Positions 1 through 7,564 of a stretch of DNA of 15,834 nt are shown piece by piece. The DNA is from Dickeya chrysanthemi NCPPB 402 (GTDB taxonomy: Bacteria > Pseudomonadota > Gammaproteobacteria > Enterobacterales > Enterobacteriaceae): positions 1,282,968 through 1,298,801 of the forward strand of contig NZ_CM001974.1 in NCBI RefSeq assembly GCF_000406105.1. Reading direction: 5' to 3'. How positions within the stretch are numbered: the stretch's first letter is position 1; every line of letters starts with the position of its first letter. Under the pieces are notes generated by a model. That model saw only the letters and a list, made by a program, of their open reading frames with translations. It was not told the DNA's origin and made no database searches. Made by a program: the position numbers and the translations under genes.

Positions 1-343
1 CCAGTACCGCCTCGATGCCGTCGGTTTCGGCGTGCAATGCTTGCCGAACCACACCCACTACCCGGCAGTGCCACGCCTGCGGCGACATTTCCGCCACGCT
101 GAACAGGTGATCCTGTCGCCGAAGACAGGCGATGTGTTGCTCGCCGCCGATCAGATTAATGTCGCAATACCCCCAGTCGCTGGCGTGTTCCGCCGCCAGC
201 CGATCGGCGTAGACCGCCTGATGGGCGCGATGGAAGGCGCCAAACCCCAGATGAATGATACGGGTTTTCAGTGCCGCCCGGTCGTAGGCGGGCGTGATGA
301 CCGCATCGGGCAGATGGGGCAACGCAGCATTGGATAATGTCAT
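1..343 (-). CDS. ydfI: Mannitol dehydrogenase family oxidoreductase, YdfI-type D-mannonate oxidoreductase (partial, C-terminus outside window)
   Basis: Only the first 114 codons are present, reading off the left edge. The translation starts [14 protein letters not shown] and contains [14 protein letters not shown] followed by a [13 protein letters not shown] block. This is the NAD-binding N-terminal domain of the polyol/mannitol dehydrogenase family (UxuB, YdfI). YdfI-type enzymes interconvert D-fructuronate and D-mannonate with NAD(H) in the cytoplasm. The ATG lies 3 bp downstream of the stop codon of the MFS transporter, so the two are almost certainly co-transcribed and translationally coupled. 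The neighbours rspA, rspB and a ydfJ-type transporter match the E. coli rspAB-ydfJI arrangement as I remember it, and this favours YdfI over UxuB. The missing two thirds means catalytic residues cannot be checked. Confidence 0.85.
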   Translation of the reverse strand, partial: MTLSNAALPHLPDAVITPAYDRAALKTRIIHLGFGAFHRAHQAVYADRLAAEHASDWGYCDINLIGGEQHIACLRRQDHLFSVAEMSPQAWHCRVVGVVRQALHAETDGIEAVL

Positions 344-346
344 GGT

Positions 347-1768
347 TTAAAGCCCCTTGTATTGGCGGTGTGATGAGGCAGTCGCGTGGTGCGCAGCCTG
401 AGTATCGGTGGCGTCTTCCGGTATGCTCAAATCACGATCCTTGACTTCCGGCATCGCGAGGGCGGTAACGAGCCCAATGCAGGAATAGGTCACCAGCATC
501 ACGACAATCGGCCACCAGGAACCGGCCATATTACAGAAAATACCTGCCAATACCGGGCCTAACCCGACGGCGATTAAACCGCCGGCTTCTTTGGCGATGG
601 CCATTTGTGTAAAGCGATTTCGTGATCCGAACAGCTCGGCGATGGTGATATTTTCCAGCGCGAACAGTCCCAACACCGCAATATTATGAATAATGATAAT
701 GCCGGCAATAATCGTGCTGACCCCCATCTCTTTATTGACGATAATCGACAACATCGGGTAGGCCAGCAATATGGCGGAAATATTCAGAATAATATAAGGC
801 AGACGACGGCCGAATTTATCCGACAACCAGCCTAATAGCGGAATCGTCATAAAGCCGATAATCGAACTGAGCATCAGTGCGTCGGTCGGAATACGTTTTT
901 CAAATAACAAACTTTGCACCAGATAACCGGCCAGAAACGTTTGAATCAATCCGGAATTACCGGCCTGACCAAAACGCAATCCGGTCGCCAGCCAGAATGA
1001 TTTACTGCTGAACATTTCCGTCAGAGATTTGTGCTGGCTTGCCCGTGGATTATTCGCTTTCGCTGTGTCGACGGCGGTGTCGCTGACCTGTTCAAATACC
1101 GGGCTTTCTTTCAGGTTCATACGCAGCCAGATGGCGAAAACCATCACAATGGCGCTGGCCAGGAACGGAATACGCCAGCCCCAGGCTAACAACTGCTCTC
1201 TGTCGAGCAGGAAAAACATGGCGGCCCAGATGCCGGTGGCGCTCAGGGTACCGCAGTTGGTGCCCATGGCGACCAGCGAAGAGATAATGCCGCGCTTCCC
1301 GCTGGGGGCATATTCCGCCAGCATGGTTCCGGCACCGGAAATTTCCGCGCCGGCGCCCAGCCCCTGCACAATACGCAACGTGACCAGCAGCAGTGGCGCG
1401 AAAATGCCGACTTGCGCATAGGTGGGCAAGACGCCAATCAGTGTGGTACAGATCCCCATCATCGTGATGGTAATAAACAACACCTTTTTCCTGCCGATGG
1501 AATCGCCCATTCTGCCGAACACCACGGCACCGATAATACGGGCGATATAACCTGCACCGTAAGTACCCATCGCCAGAATTAACGCCATGGCGGCCGATTG
1601 TTCAGGGAAAAAGATTTCATGAAAAACTAATGCGGCCCCTAGCGAATACAACTGAAAATCCATAAATTCCAGCGCGGTGCCTAACCATCCGGAGATCGCC
1701 GCTTTAACCAAATCAGAGGTATCTCTTTCGGTCTTGCCGGATACAGGCGTCGTTTGTGCTTTATTCAT
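347..1768 (-). CDS. ydfJ: MFS sugar-acid:proton symporter, YdfJ-like
   Basis: A 473-residue inner-membrane protein with about 12 hydrophobic segments, of the metabolite:H+ symporter branch of the major facilitator superfamily. The loop 2-3 signature GRMGDSIGRKK is at about residues 85-95, and the pseudo-repeat GWLSDKFGRR lies in the second half. It closely resembles E. coli YdfJ as I recall it, including the stretch MDFQLYSLGAALVFHEIFFP. The ATG at 1768 (MNKAQTTPVSGK) is chosen because a purine-rich AAGAG lies about 8 nt upstream; an in-frame upstream extension of 26 residues has no family resemblance. It likely imports the aldonate or hexuronate handled by the RspA/RspB/YdfI enzymes. The ydfI-type gene follows after 3 bp. 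A 555-bp gap separates it from rspB, so it may have its own promoter. The substrate is inferred from context only. Confidence 0.88.
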   Translation of the reverse strand: MNKAQTTPVSGKTERDTSDLVKAAISGWLGTALEFMDFQLYSLGAALVFHEIFFPEQSAAMALILAMGTYGAGYIARIIGAVVFGRMGDSIGRKKVLFITITMMGICTTLIGVLPTYAQVGIFAPLLLVTLRIVQGLGAGAEISGAGTMLAEYAPSGKRGIISSLVAMGTNCGTLSATGIWAAMFFLLDREQLLAWGWRIPFLASAIVMVFAIWLRMNLKESPVFEQVSDTAVDTAKANNPRASQHKSLTEMFSSKSFWLATGLRFGQAGNSGLIQTFLAGYLVQSLLFEKRIPTDALMLSSIIGFMTIPLLGWLSDKFGRRLPYIILNISAILLAYPMLSIIVNKEMGVSTIIAGIIIIHNIAVLGLFALENITIAELFGSRNRFTQMAIAKEAGGLIAVGLGPVLAGIFCNMAGSWWPIVVMLVTYSCIGLVTALAMPEVKDRDLSIPEDATDTQAAHHATASSHRQYKGL

Positions 1769-1906
1769 GTTTATACTCTTTTTGAATAGTGGTGATACGC
1801 ATCGCACAACGATGGAAAAATTATGATTATGTGCGCGACACACCATTCCGGGTCTGGTTAAACGATCCGGAAAGTACAGTAATCAATAACGGTAGTGACG
1901 GTTTTT

Positions 1907-2053
1907 AGAGCCTATCCCATTAGGGCTATTTCACTTGCCATTTTGGCCCTGGGCAGTGCTCGAAATCCTCACGTACTCCGTGTACGCTCCGGTTTCTCCG
2001 CGCTGTCCGAGTCCAAACTGGCTGCGCCAATAACGCCTACTGGGATAGGCTCT
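1907..2053. repeat. MITE-like palindromic intergenic repeat, 147 bp
   Basis: The ends are perfect 13-bp inverted repeats: AGAGCCTATCCCA at 1907-1919 and TGGGATAGGCTCT at 2041-2053. The match continues imperfectly inward through TAGG. The element contains no gene and could fold end to end. I recall very similar elements in Dickeya and Pectobacterium intergenic regions, but cannot confirm that here. It sits between rspB and the MFS gene, and a short related stretch occurs at 11631-11654. Confidence 0.75.
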
Positions 2054-2274
2054 TATTGTTAGGAAAATATACCCGTTATCGTTCAGGCGGCAGGTGAGTA
2101 AAATATCCTGCGCTTGAGTTGTTTTTGGGTAATCTGTTTTATCGTTTCTCCTTTTGGTATATATATCCGCTATACATCAGGTTGCAGATATATTCTGCAT
2201 TTATCCCCGCTCACTGATTTATTCACGTTCCTGGGGATTGTGGTGTTAAAACGCCCACGCGTTGTGTTTTTCAA
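2054..2274. other. Intergenic stretch between rspB and the MFS transporter
   Basis: No plausible gene here on either strand. The only structure seen is a small inverted repeat, GCAGA-TATAT-TCTGC, at 2184-2198, preceded by CATCAGGTTGCAG. That preceding stretch weakly resembles the arm of the repeat at 7869-7885. Confidence 0.5.
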
Positions 2275-2305
2275 CAGGTGAGCGCTTTATTTTGTCGCTC
2301 ACCTG
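2275..2305 (-). terminator. Hairpin downstream of rspB (possible terminator or mRNA-stabilising stem)
   Basis: A perfect 10-bp inverted repeat, CAGGTGAGCG (2275-2284) and CGCTCACCTG (2296-2305), with an 11-nt A/T-rich loop. It begins 18 bp beyond the rspB stop codon. There is no clean U-tract on the minus strand, so it may act as a 3' stability element or weak attenuator between rspAB and the transporter gene rather than as a strong intrinsic terminator. Confidence 0.55.
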
Positions 2306-2323
2306 ATTAAATGCTGAAATTAA

Positions 2324-3346
2324 CTATGCCTCTTCAAACGTTAATAACACTTTGCAGCAGCTCTTCTGGTCTTTCTCAAAGATATCGATAGCCTGAACGA
2401 CATCGGCATAATGAAAACGGTGTGTGATCAGTTTCGCCGGGTCAATCAATCGCTGTTCCAGCCATTCAATCACCTGTGGGAATTTATGGGCGTTGAGGCG
2501 GGATGAGAAAATGGACAACTCCTTGCTGGTAATGCTCTGCTGGGTAATCTGGCTGGGTTCGCTGGAGAAACCCATCAGGGCGATACGCGCCGCCGGCGAG
2601 GCCAGCGAGATAGCTTCCTGCAGAATGCCGGGATGGCAGGCGGCATCAATGATCAACGTGGGCTGGATACCGCGCTGTTTCAGTGTCTCCGCCAGCGGGT
2701 GCTCACGATTATCCAGTACTATGTCCGCGCCGCAGTGCTGTGCCATGACCAGACGTTCGGGAATGCGATCGACCACGATCACTTCTTTAACGTGGTAGAC
2801 CCCTTTGAGCACCTGAACCGAGGTCAACCCCATCGGCCCGGCACCGTAAATCAGCACGGTATCCTGTTCGGTCGGCCGGACTTGCGCGGCTACGTTGGCG
2901 GCAATGGTAAAGGGTTCCACCATAACCGCGAACTCGTCGGGTATACCGTCGGGAATGCGGTAAGCGTTGCCGGCCGGAACGGCGGCGTATTGGCTAAACC
3001 CGCCGTCACGGTGCACGCCAAGAACGGTCAGCGTGGTGCAAACGTTTGGCCGCCCGACGGAACACGGGTAGCAATGACCACAACTGACTACCGGGTCGAC
3101 CGCAACCCGTTCGCCGATGCGCGCAGCATCCACGCCTTCGCCGACGGCATCGATAACGCCAAAGAATTCATGGCCGATGACGCGCGGGTATTTAGCGAAC
3201 GGATTGTGGCCGCGATAAATATGGCTGTCGGAACCGCAAATCCCGGCCCGTTTGACCTTAACCCGGACGTCGCCATGCGCGGGCTGGGGGAGGTCGCGAT
3301 CGGCGATCGTCAGTGCGTTGGGGTGTTCAATCACAATGCTTTTCAT
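2324..3346 (-). CDS. rspB: Zinc-dependent medium-chain alcohol dehydrogenase, RspB
   Basis: A 340-residue cytosolic zinc-dependent MDR dehydrogenase. Visible landmarks are the catalytic zinc ligands Cys37 (GICGSD), His59-Glu60 (GHE) and Glu144, the four structural-zinc cysteines Cys89, Cys92, Cys95 and Cys103, and the Rossmann motif GAGPMG at 168-173. It belongs to the sorbitol/idonate/threonine dehydrogenase group. RspB-type enzymes next to low-activity mannonate dehydratases have been linked to NAD-dependent C5 oxidation of L-gulonate or L-idonate (recalled from literature). Here it would feed fructuronate to the YdfI-type reductase at the other end of the cluster. It starts 15 bp after the rspA stop with a good ribosome binding site (ACGAGGT), so it is in one operon with rspA. 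Length and residues look intact. Confidence 0.9.
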   Translation of the reverse strand: MKSIVIEHPNALTIADRDLPQPAHGDVRVKVKRAGICGSDSHIYRGHNPFAKYPRVIGHEFFGVIDAVGEGVDAARIGERVAVDPVVSCGHCYPCSVGRPNVCTTLTVLGVHRDGGFSQYAAVPAGNAYRIPDGIPDEFAVMVEPFTIAANVAAQVRPTEQDTVLIYGAGPMGLTSVQVLKGVYHVKEVIVVDRIPERLVMAQHCGADIVLDNREHPLAETLKQRGIQPTLIIDAACHPGILQEAISLASPAARIALMGFSSEPSQITQQSITSKELSIFSSRLNAHKFPQVIEWLEQRLIDPAKLITHRFHYADVVQAIDIFEKDQKSCCKVLLTFEEA

Positions 3347-3361
3347 GTCTACCTCGTTGTC

Positions 3362-4576
3362 TTACCAGTTCCACAGCGTGCCGTCTTCCAGACGGGCAAT
3401 CGGCAGATAGGCGGGTTCATAGGGGTATTTGGCCGCCAGTTTTTCATCAAATTCGATCCCCAGACCGGGTTTGTCGCCGGGGTGCATATAGCCGTCTTCA
3501 AACGTCCAGCTATGCGGGAACACGTCCAGCATCTGTTCGGAATACCCCATGAACTCCTGAATACCGAAATTCGGCACCCAGAGATCGAAATGCAGCGCGG
3601 CGGCCATGCAGACAGGCGAAAGATCCGACGGGCCGTGCGATCCGGTACGAACCTGGTACAGCGAGGCAAAGTCGGCGATACGGCGCATGCCGGTGATGCC
3701 GCCTGCGTGGGTGATGGTGGTGCGGATGTAATCGATCAACTGCTCTTCGATCAGTTGCTTACAATCCCAGATACTGTTGAACACTTCACCAACCGCGATC
3801 GGTGTGACGGTGTGCTGGCGAATCAGACGGAAGCACGCCTGATTTTCGGCCGGCGTCGGGTCTTCCATCCAGAACAACCGGTAGGGCTCCACACTTTTGC
3901 CGAAACGCGCCGCTTCAATCGGTGTCAGGCGGTGGTGCATGTCGTGCAGCAAGTGCTCATCAAAACCAAATTTGCTGCGTACGGCTTCAAACAGGTTAGG
4001 CATGAAGTCGAGGTATTTCTCCGTTGACCAGATCTGCTCTTCCGGCCAGTTGCCTTTGGTGGCGGGTTCGTACGCCAGCCCTTTGCCTTTCGCCATGCCG
4101 TAGGTGGTTTTCATCCCCGGAATGCCGCACTGTACCCGAATCGCCTTGAAACCCTGGTCGCGGTGTCGGGCATAGTCTTCCAGCACCTCGTCGATGGAAT
4201 GCCCGGTAGTGTGGCAATACACCATCACACCGCTGCGGGAAGCGCCGCCCAGTAACTGGTAGAGCGGCATGTTCGCCTCTTTACCTTTGATGTCCCAGAG
4301 CGCCATATCCACGGCGGAAATCGCCGACATGGTGACCGGGCCGCGGCGCCAGTAGGCGCCTTTATAGAAATATTGCCAGATGTCTTCGATCTGCCGGGCA
4401 TCGCGGCCGATCAACTGCGGGCAAATGTGATCCTTCAGGTAAGACGCCACCGAGAGCTCGCGTCCGTTCAGGGTGGCGTCGCCAATACCGGTGATGCCAC
4501 TGTCGGTGGTGATTTTCAGCGTAACGAAATTACGTCCTGGACAGGTGACAAACACCTCTGCGCTAATAATTTTCAC
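3362..4576 (-). CDS. rspA: Enolase-superfamily D-mannonate dehydratase family protein, RspA
   Basis: 404 residues, the same length as I recall for E. coli RspA and collinear with it. Enolase-superfamily landmarks of the ManD subgroup are Arg147, Tyr159, metal ligands Asp212, Glu238 (WMEDP) and Glu264 (GEVFNS), His214, and His314 in SHGPSD. Family chemistry is Mg-dependent dehydration of D-mannonate, or D-gluconate in some members, to 2-keto-3-deoxygluconate. Pro316, two residues after His314, is the residue I associate with the low-efficiency class; efficient enzymes have Ala. The start is GTG at 4576, with AGGA ten bases upstream. The ATG at 4583 is in another frame and reaches a stop after six codons. 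First gene of the minus-strand cluster; rspB follows 15 bp downstream. Regulation is probably by a GntR-type repressor (see the operator entry). Confidence 0.92.
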   Translation of the reverse strand: MKIISAEVFVTCPGRNFVTLKITTDSGITGIGDATLNGRELSVASYLKDHICPQLIGRDARQIEDIWQYFYKGAYWRRGPVTMSAISAVDMALWDIKGKEANMPLYQLLGGASRSGVMVYCHTTGHSIDEVLEDYARHRDQGFKAIRVQCGIPGMKTTYGMAKGKGLAYEPATKGNWPEEQIWSTEKYLDFMPNLFEAVRSKFGFDEHLLHDMHHRLTPIEAARFGKSVEPYRLFWMEDPTPAENQACFRLIRQHTVTPIAVGEVFNSIWDCKQLIEEQLIDYIRTTITHAGGITGMRRIADFASLYQVRTGSHGPSDLSPVCMAAALHFDLWVPNFGIQEFMGYSEQMLDVFPHSWTFEDGYMHPGDKPGLGIEFDEKLAAKYPYEPAYLPIARLEDGTLWNW

Positions 4577-4612
4577 GTTTCATGGGTCCTTTTTACGTCT
4601 TCTACTCTAACT

Positions 4613-4631
4613 ACCATACAAGTATATTGGT
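4613..4631 (-). promoter_or_regulatory. Candidate rspA promoter -10 with overlapping GntR-type operator
   Basis: On the minus strand a -10-like TATACT (4626-4621) overlaps the dyad ATAC-TT-GTAT (4616-4625). Outer ACCA and TGGT arms lie at 4613-4616 and 4628-4631. It lies about 40 nt upstream of the rspA GTG. FadR-subfamily GntR repressors often bind dyads of this kind, and E. coli rspAB is repressed by the GntR protein RspR/YdfH (recalled). No convincing -35 is seen and no GntR gene lies in the window. Prediction only. Confidence 0.35.
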
Positions 4632-4671
4632 GAGCGTGCTATGCGCTGCTTCACAGTTATTTGTCGTACTG

Positions 4672-4719
4672 AGTAAAAACTATCCTCAGTAAAAACCATC
4701 CTCAGTAAAAACCATCCTC
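4672..4719. repeat. Three tandem 16-bp repeats in the rspA / dehydrogenase intergenic region
   Basis: Unit AGTAAAAACCATCCTC occurs three times head to tail (4672-4687, 4688-4703, 4704-4719). The first copy differs by one base. It lies midway between divergent promoters. It may be a clustered protein-binding site or simple slippage duplication; the sequence alone does not decide. Confidence 0.8.
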
Positions 4720-4873
4720 ACGCCATGATGACACTAAGCGAACTGTCGTGAGGAACCGGCCATCAATGGCATGGTGTTTGCTTGATGAAGGGGGTGTGTT
4801 GGTCACGCAGGGGCAGGGCTGCGCTCCATGAGACCATTAATCGCAATCACAACCAACAGGAATAGCCATAAAG

Positions 4874-5968
4874 ATGACACAACAGGTTTTTTTCCCCGCT
4901 ACCGTGTTGCGTGGCGCCGGAGTCAGTCAACAACTGGGTGAGCTGTGTGCCCGGCTTGGGAGTCGGGTATTAGTCGCGGGAGGGCATCAGGCTCTGACGG
5001 CAGCGCAGACGCTGATTATTGAACAACTGCGGCAAGCCGGGGTAACGCTGACGGCGGTAGAGTGGTCCGGCGATCAGTGCAGCGTCAGTCAGATTGAACG
5101 GCTGCGCGCGCGGGTGCGTGACACCGACAGCGACCTGCTGCTGGCGGTCGGCGGCGGCAAAGCGCTGGATACCGGTAAAGCGGTGGCGTATCAGTGCGGT
5201 ATTCCGGTGGTGACGTTACCGACGATTGCCGCCACCTGCGCGGCGGTGACGCCGCTGTCGGTCCGCTACCACGATGACGGCCATTTTCACGATTTGTATC
5301 ACCTGCCCGCAGCACCGGCTGCGGTGGTGATCGACAGCGCGTTGCTGGTGCGTGCGCCGTTGCGTTGGCTGGCGGCCGGGTTGGGCGATACGCTGGCAAA
5401 ATGGTATGAATTTCGTGCTATCGACAAGGGCGACAACGGCAGCGGTTTTGCTGCATCGTCCCGCGCTAACAGCGAGATCTGCTTTCGGTTGATCGAGCGA
5501 CATGGCGAGGCCGCCTGCCGCACGGTGATGGACGGGCAACCCAGTGACGCGCTCGATCAGGTGCTGGACGCTATCTTCCTGTTCGCCGGGTTGACGTCGC
5601 TGATGGCCAGCGGTGCACACGCGGCGGCGTCGCATGCGTTGTACGAAGGGTTTACCGTCTGTGATAAGACCCGCGAGTTCGGCCATGGCCTGCTGGTCGG
5701 GTTCGGCAATCTGTGCCTGCTGGCGCTGGAGCAGCGCAGTGATGAAGAACTGCTGGCGGCGATTGGGCTGGCCCAGGCGTGTGCGGTGCCGTTGACGCTG
5801 GCGGCGATCAGCCCGGATCTGTCAGAGGTAGAGCTGGCGGCGATCGTACGTGCGGCGGTTGACGCGCCGGACATGGCGAACATGCCGTTTACCGTAACGG
5901 AACCGATGGTGATTCAAGCGATACGCCGGGTGGAAGGGTTGGCGGCAGGAATGGCAGGGAGCAAATGA
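4874..5968 (+). CDS. GldA/HcxA-type iron- or zinc-dependent dehydrogenase
   Basis: A 364-residue member of the glycerol dehydrogenase branch of the iron-containing alcohol dehydrogenases. Seen directly: the NAD pyrophosphate motif GGGKALDTGK (93-102), the PTIAATCAAVTPLS block (116-129), and three metal ligands Asp172 (GLGDTLAKWYE), His254 and His271 (EFGHG). Overall it resembles E. coli YbdH/HcxA, which reduces 2-oxo acids, more than GldA itself. It is divergent from rspA and shares a 297-bp regulatory region, so a role in the same sugar-acid response is possible but unproven. The ATG at 4874 is supported by AGGA about 13 nt upstream, which is rather long spacing. It ends opposite pelI at a shared terminator. 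The substrate cannot be read from sequence. Confidence 0.88.
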   Translation: MTQQVFFPATVLRGAGVSQQLGELCARLGSRVLVAGGHQALTAAQTLIIEQLRQAGVTLTAVEWSGDQCSVSQIERLRARVRDTDSDLLLAVGGGKALDTGKAVAYQCGIPVVTLPTIAATCAAVTPLSVRYHDDGHFHDLYHLPAAPAAVVIDSALLVRAPLRWLAAGLGDTLAKWYEFRAIDKGDNGSGFAASSRANSEICFRLIERHGEAACRTVMDGQPSDALDQVLDAIFLFAGLTSLMASGAHAAASHALYEGFTVCDKTREFGHGLLVGFGNLCLLALEQRSDEELLAAIGLAQACAVPLTLAAISPDLSEVELAAIVRAAVDAPDMANMPFTVTEPMVIQAIRRVEGLAAGMAGSK

Positions 5969-6024
5969 TCTGCCTGTAGCGACATGGTCTCGGCCATCAC
6001 TCGGCACCGCATCGTGGAAATAAA

Positions 6025-6051
6025 AAAGACCGGGCCATTCACCCGGTCTTT
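6025..6051. terminator. Bidirectional intrinsic terminator
   Basis: A perfect 10-bp stem, AAAGACCGGG (6025-6034) and CCCGGTCTTT (6042-6051), with a 7-nt loop. Read from the minus strand it is followed by a run of T, the stronger direction, terminating pelI. Read from the plus strand it is followed by GTCTGTTTG, terminating the dehydrogenase gene. It lies between the two convergent stop codons. Confidence 0.9.
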
Positions 6052-6107
6052 GTCTGTTTGATACTTTAGGAAGCCCATGTTGTGTTTCAATCAGTCAGGT
6101 GACCCTG

Positions 6108-7148
6108 TCAGAGTTTGGTCACATCTGAACGGCTAACTTTACAGTTGGCGGTATTCCATTGATCTTCTTCTTTGTACTTCTCGGACTTGCCGTTACCCTT
6201 CTCGACGCCGATGTACTCTTCGCAAACCTTCGGTTTGCCTTCTTTATAGTTTTTGATCTTGATGTTTTTAAGCGTTGCCACATCACCGTAGTTGCGGTTA
6301 ACGCCGGCAATACTGCCGATGGTGCCATTAACGATCAGACCGTCAACATTCAGGAAACGCGGGCCGCCGTTGTTGGTGCAGTCACCACAGGAGCGCCACA
6401 GTTTCCCGTGTTCGCCGGTCAGGGTGAAGTTGCCTTTTACCACGGTGGTGCTGTTTTTAGCGTTCTGCTGCAACACTTTGTCCGGCTTGCCGCCGTAACC
6501 GCCGTTGGCGTTATGCGCGATCCCGCCGATGATGGTCATGGTTTTGCCGTTATTGGTTGCGGCATCTTCGCAGACGTCTTCCCAAATTACGTTTTCGATG
6601 GTGCAGTTGCCGCTGTCGCAGTGAATGCCGTCCGCACCGCCGGAGGCGGAAATACGCAGGTTTTTCACTGTGGCGTTTTTCAAAATGATCAGCGGTTTTT
6701 GTTTATCGCTGTCATTCGGGCAGGAGGTGCCGATGGTCACGCCGCCGCAATCCACAGTACGGTTTTCGAATGTGGCACCCGGTTTACACTCGGAGCTGGC
6801 TTTCGCTGCGCGCAGCGGGCCGGTTTGCGGTGCGGTGGTGACGGCATTCGATTCCGTTGGGGTTTGATTGTCGCCGACCACGTCCACCCAGTACCAGTAG
6901 TTGACGCCGCTGTTGGTGCCGGCATCCTGGAAGGTACGGGTTTCCGCGTCCAGCACGGCGATACGCTCACGCAGCTCAGCATTGCTGGTGGTGCCGCGAT
7001 ACACTTCCTGGCGTGCGACTTTGCTTTCGTCGGTAGACCAGCCCAGATAATTAATATCATCTTTCTGAGACAGCATCAGTGTGGTTTGAGCGGCAAATGA
7101 CGGTGCCGCCAGCGTGAGTGCACACAGAGGTAATACATACTTAAACAT
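6108..7148 (-). CDS. pelI: Secreted pectate lyase, fibronectin-type domain plus PL3 catalytic domain (PelI)
   Basis: 346 residues, close to the 344 I recall for Dickeya PelI. A Sec signal peptide covers about 1-19 (cleavage near SFA-A). An FnIII-like domain spans about 21-105, with WSTDESKVARQEVYRG and YWYWVDVVGDN. A PL3 domain spans about 115-346 with an acidic Ca-binding cluster: Asp173 and Asp178 (GADGIHCDSG), then Glu190, Asp191, Glu194 and Asp195. Lys224 lies where I recall the PL3 catalytic base. The mature part has ten cysteines, fitting a disulfide-rich exported protein. The enzyme cleaves polygalacturonate by beta-elimination outside the cell and is presumably exported by the Out type II system. 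The ATG at 7148 has AAGGAG five bases upstream; a longer in-frame start lacks a signal peptide. It is monocistronic, with a KdgR-like box upstream. Confidence 0.95.
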   Translation of the reverse strand: MFKYVLPLCALTLAAPSFAAQTTLMLSQKDDINYLGWSTDESKVARQEVYRGTTSNAELRERIAVLDAETRTFQDAGTNSGVNYWYWVDVVGDNQTPTESNAVTTAPQTGPLRAAKASSECKPGATFENRTVDCGGVTIGTSCPNDSDKQKPLIILKNATVKNLRISASGGADGIHCDSGNCTIENVIWEDVCEDAATNNGKTMTIIGGIAHNANGGYGGKPDKVLQQNAKNSTTVVKGNFTLTGEHGKLWRSCGDCTNNGGPRFLNVDGLIVNGTIGSIAGVNRNYGDVATLKNIKIKNYKEGKPKVCEEYIGVEKGNGKSEKYKEEDQWNTANCKVSRSDVTKL

Positions 7149-7229
7149 ACAATCTCCTTGTAAATCCCACAGGTATTGACTCTCATTCAGTTGAGAGAAT
7201 GAAATAAATAAAAGCGGGTACTTCCTGAA

Positions 7230-7289
7230 AGTATCAAGAATACTATAGATCAAAAAATAAAAAGGGCTAGAAAAATAAACCGCTGTTTT
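7230..7289 (-). promoter_or_regulatory. Candidate pelI promoter with KdgR-box-like site
   Basis: On the minus strand TATAGT (7247-7242) is a possible -10, about 95 nt upstream of the pelI ATG. A dyad AGTAT-N5-ATACT (7230-7244) overlaps it. At 7274-7289, AATAAACCGCTGTTTT fits the remembered KdgR consensus (AATRAAAYRNYRTTTY) with one mismatch. No good -35 is visible, which suits an activator-dependent pectinase promoter. Positions are predictions. Confidence 0.4.
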
Positions 7290-7538
7290 GAAAATTAACT
7301 TGAGGTGAATATCTGCATATTTCCTTATTTATTTAGGAAGGCGATCTATGTCATTTTTAATTATGTAATATATGTAATGCCGTAAAAATGAATGTGACAA
7401 ATATCTATTTTTTATTATTTTTTAGTTGATTTTTTAATCAGTCTGAAAGCGAGCGCGATGGCGTATTTAGATGAAAACATTGATAATACCGTGATGTAGT
7501 TTATTTGATGGTAACCATAATGTGAACGAATTGTTTGT

Positions 7539-7564
7539 TTCTAATGTTGTCTTCTAATGTTGTC
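7539..7564. repeat. Perfect 13-bp tandem duplication
   Basis: TTCTAATGTTGTC occurs twice without spacing, at 7539-7551 and 7552-7564. Probably a slippage duplication in non-coding DNA. Confidence 0.8.

Noticed and set aside
32..337. 101-codon plus-strand frame at the left edge
   Set aside because: Antisense to the YdfI-type dehydrogenase whose N-terminal motifs are clear on the minus strand.
2633..4027. 464-codon open frame on the plus strand across rspB and rspA
   Set aside because: It is antisense to two clearly recognisable enzymes and crosses their junction; its translation has no family resemblance.
4640..4655. CRP-like half site TGTGA upstream of rspA
   Set aside because: The second half matches poorly and its distance from the predicted start does not fit known CRP positions.
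4672..4719. CRISPR array
   Set aside because: The 16-bp units are directly adjacent with no spacers, and no cas genes are present.
6159..7100. 313-codon open frame on the plus strand inside pelI
   Set aside because: Opposite-strand shadow of the pectate lyase with low-complexity Ala/Val/Gly composition and no ribosome binding site.
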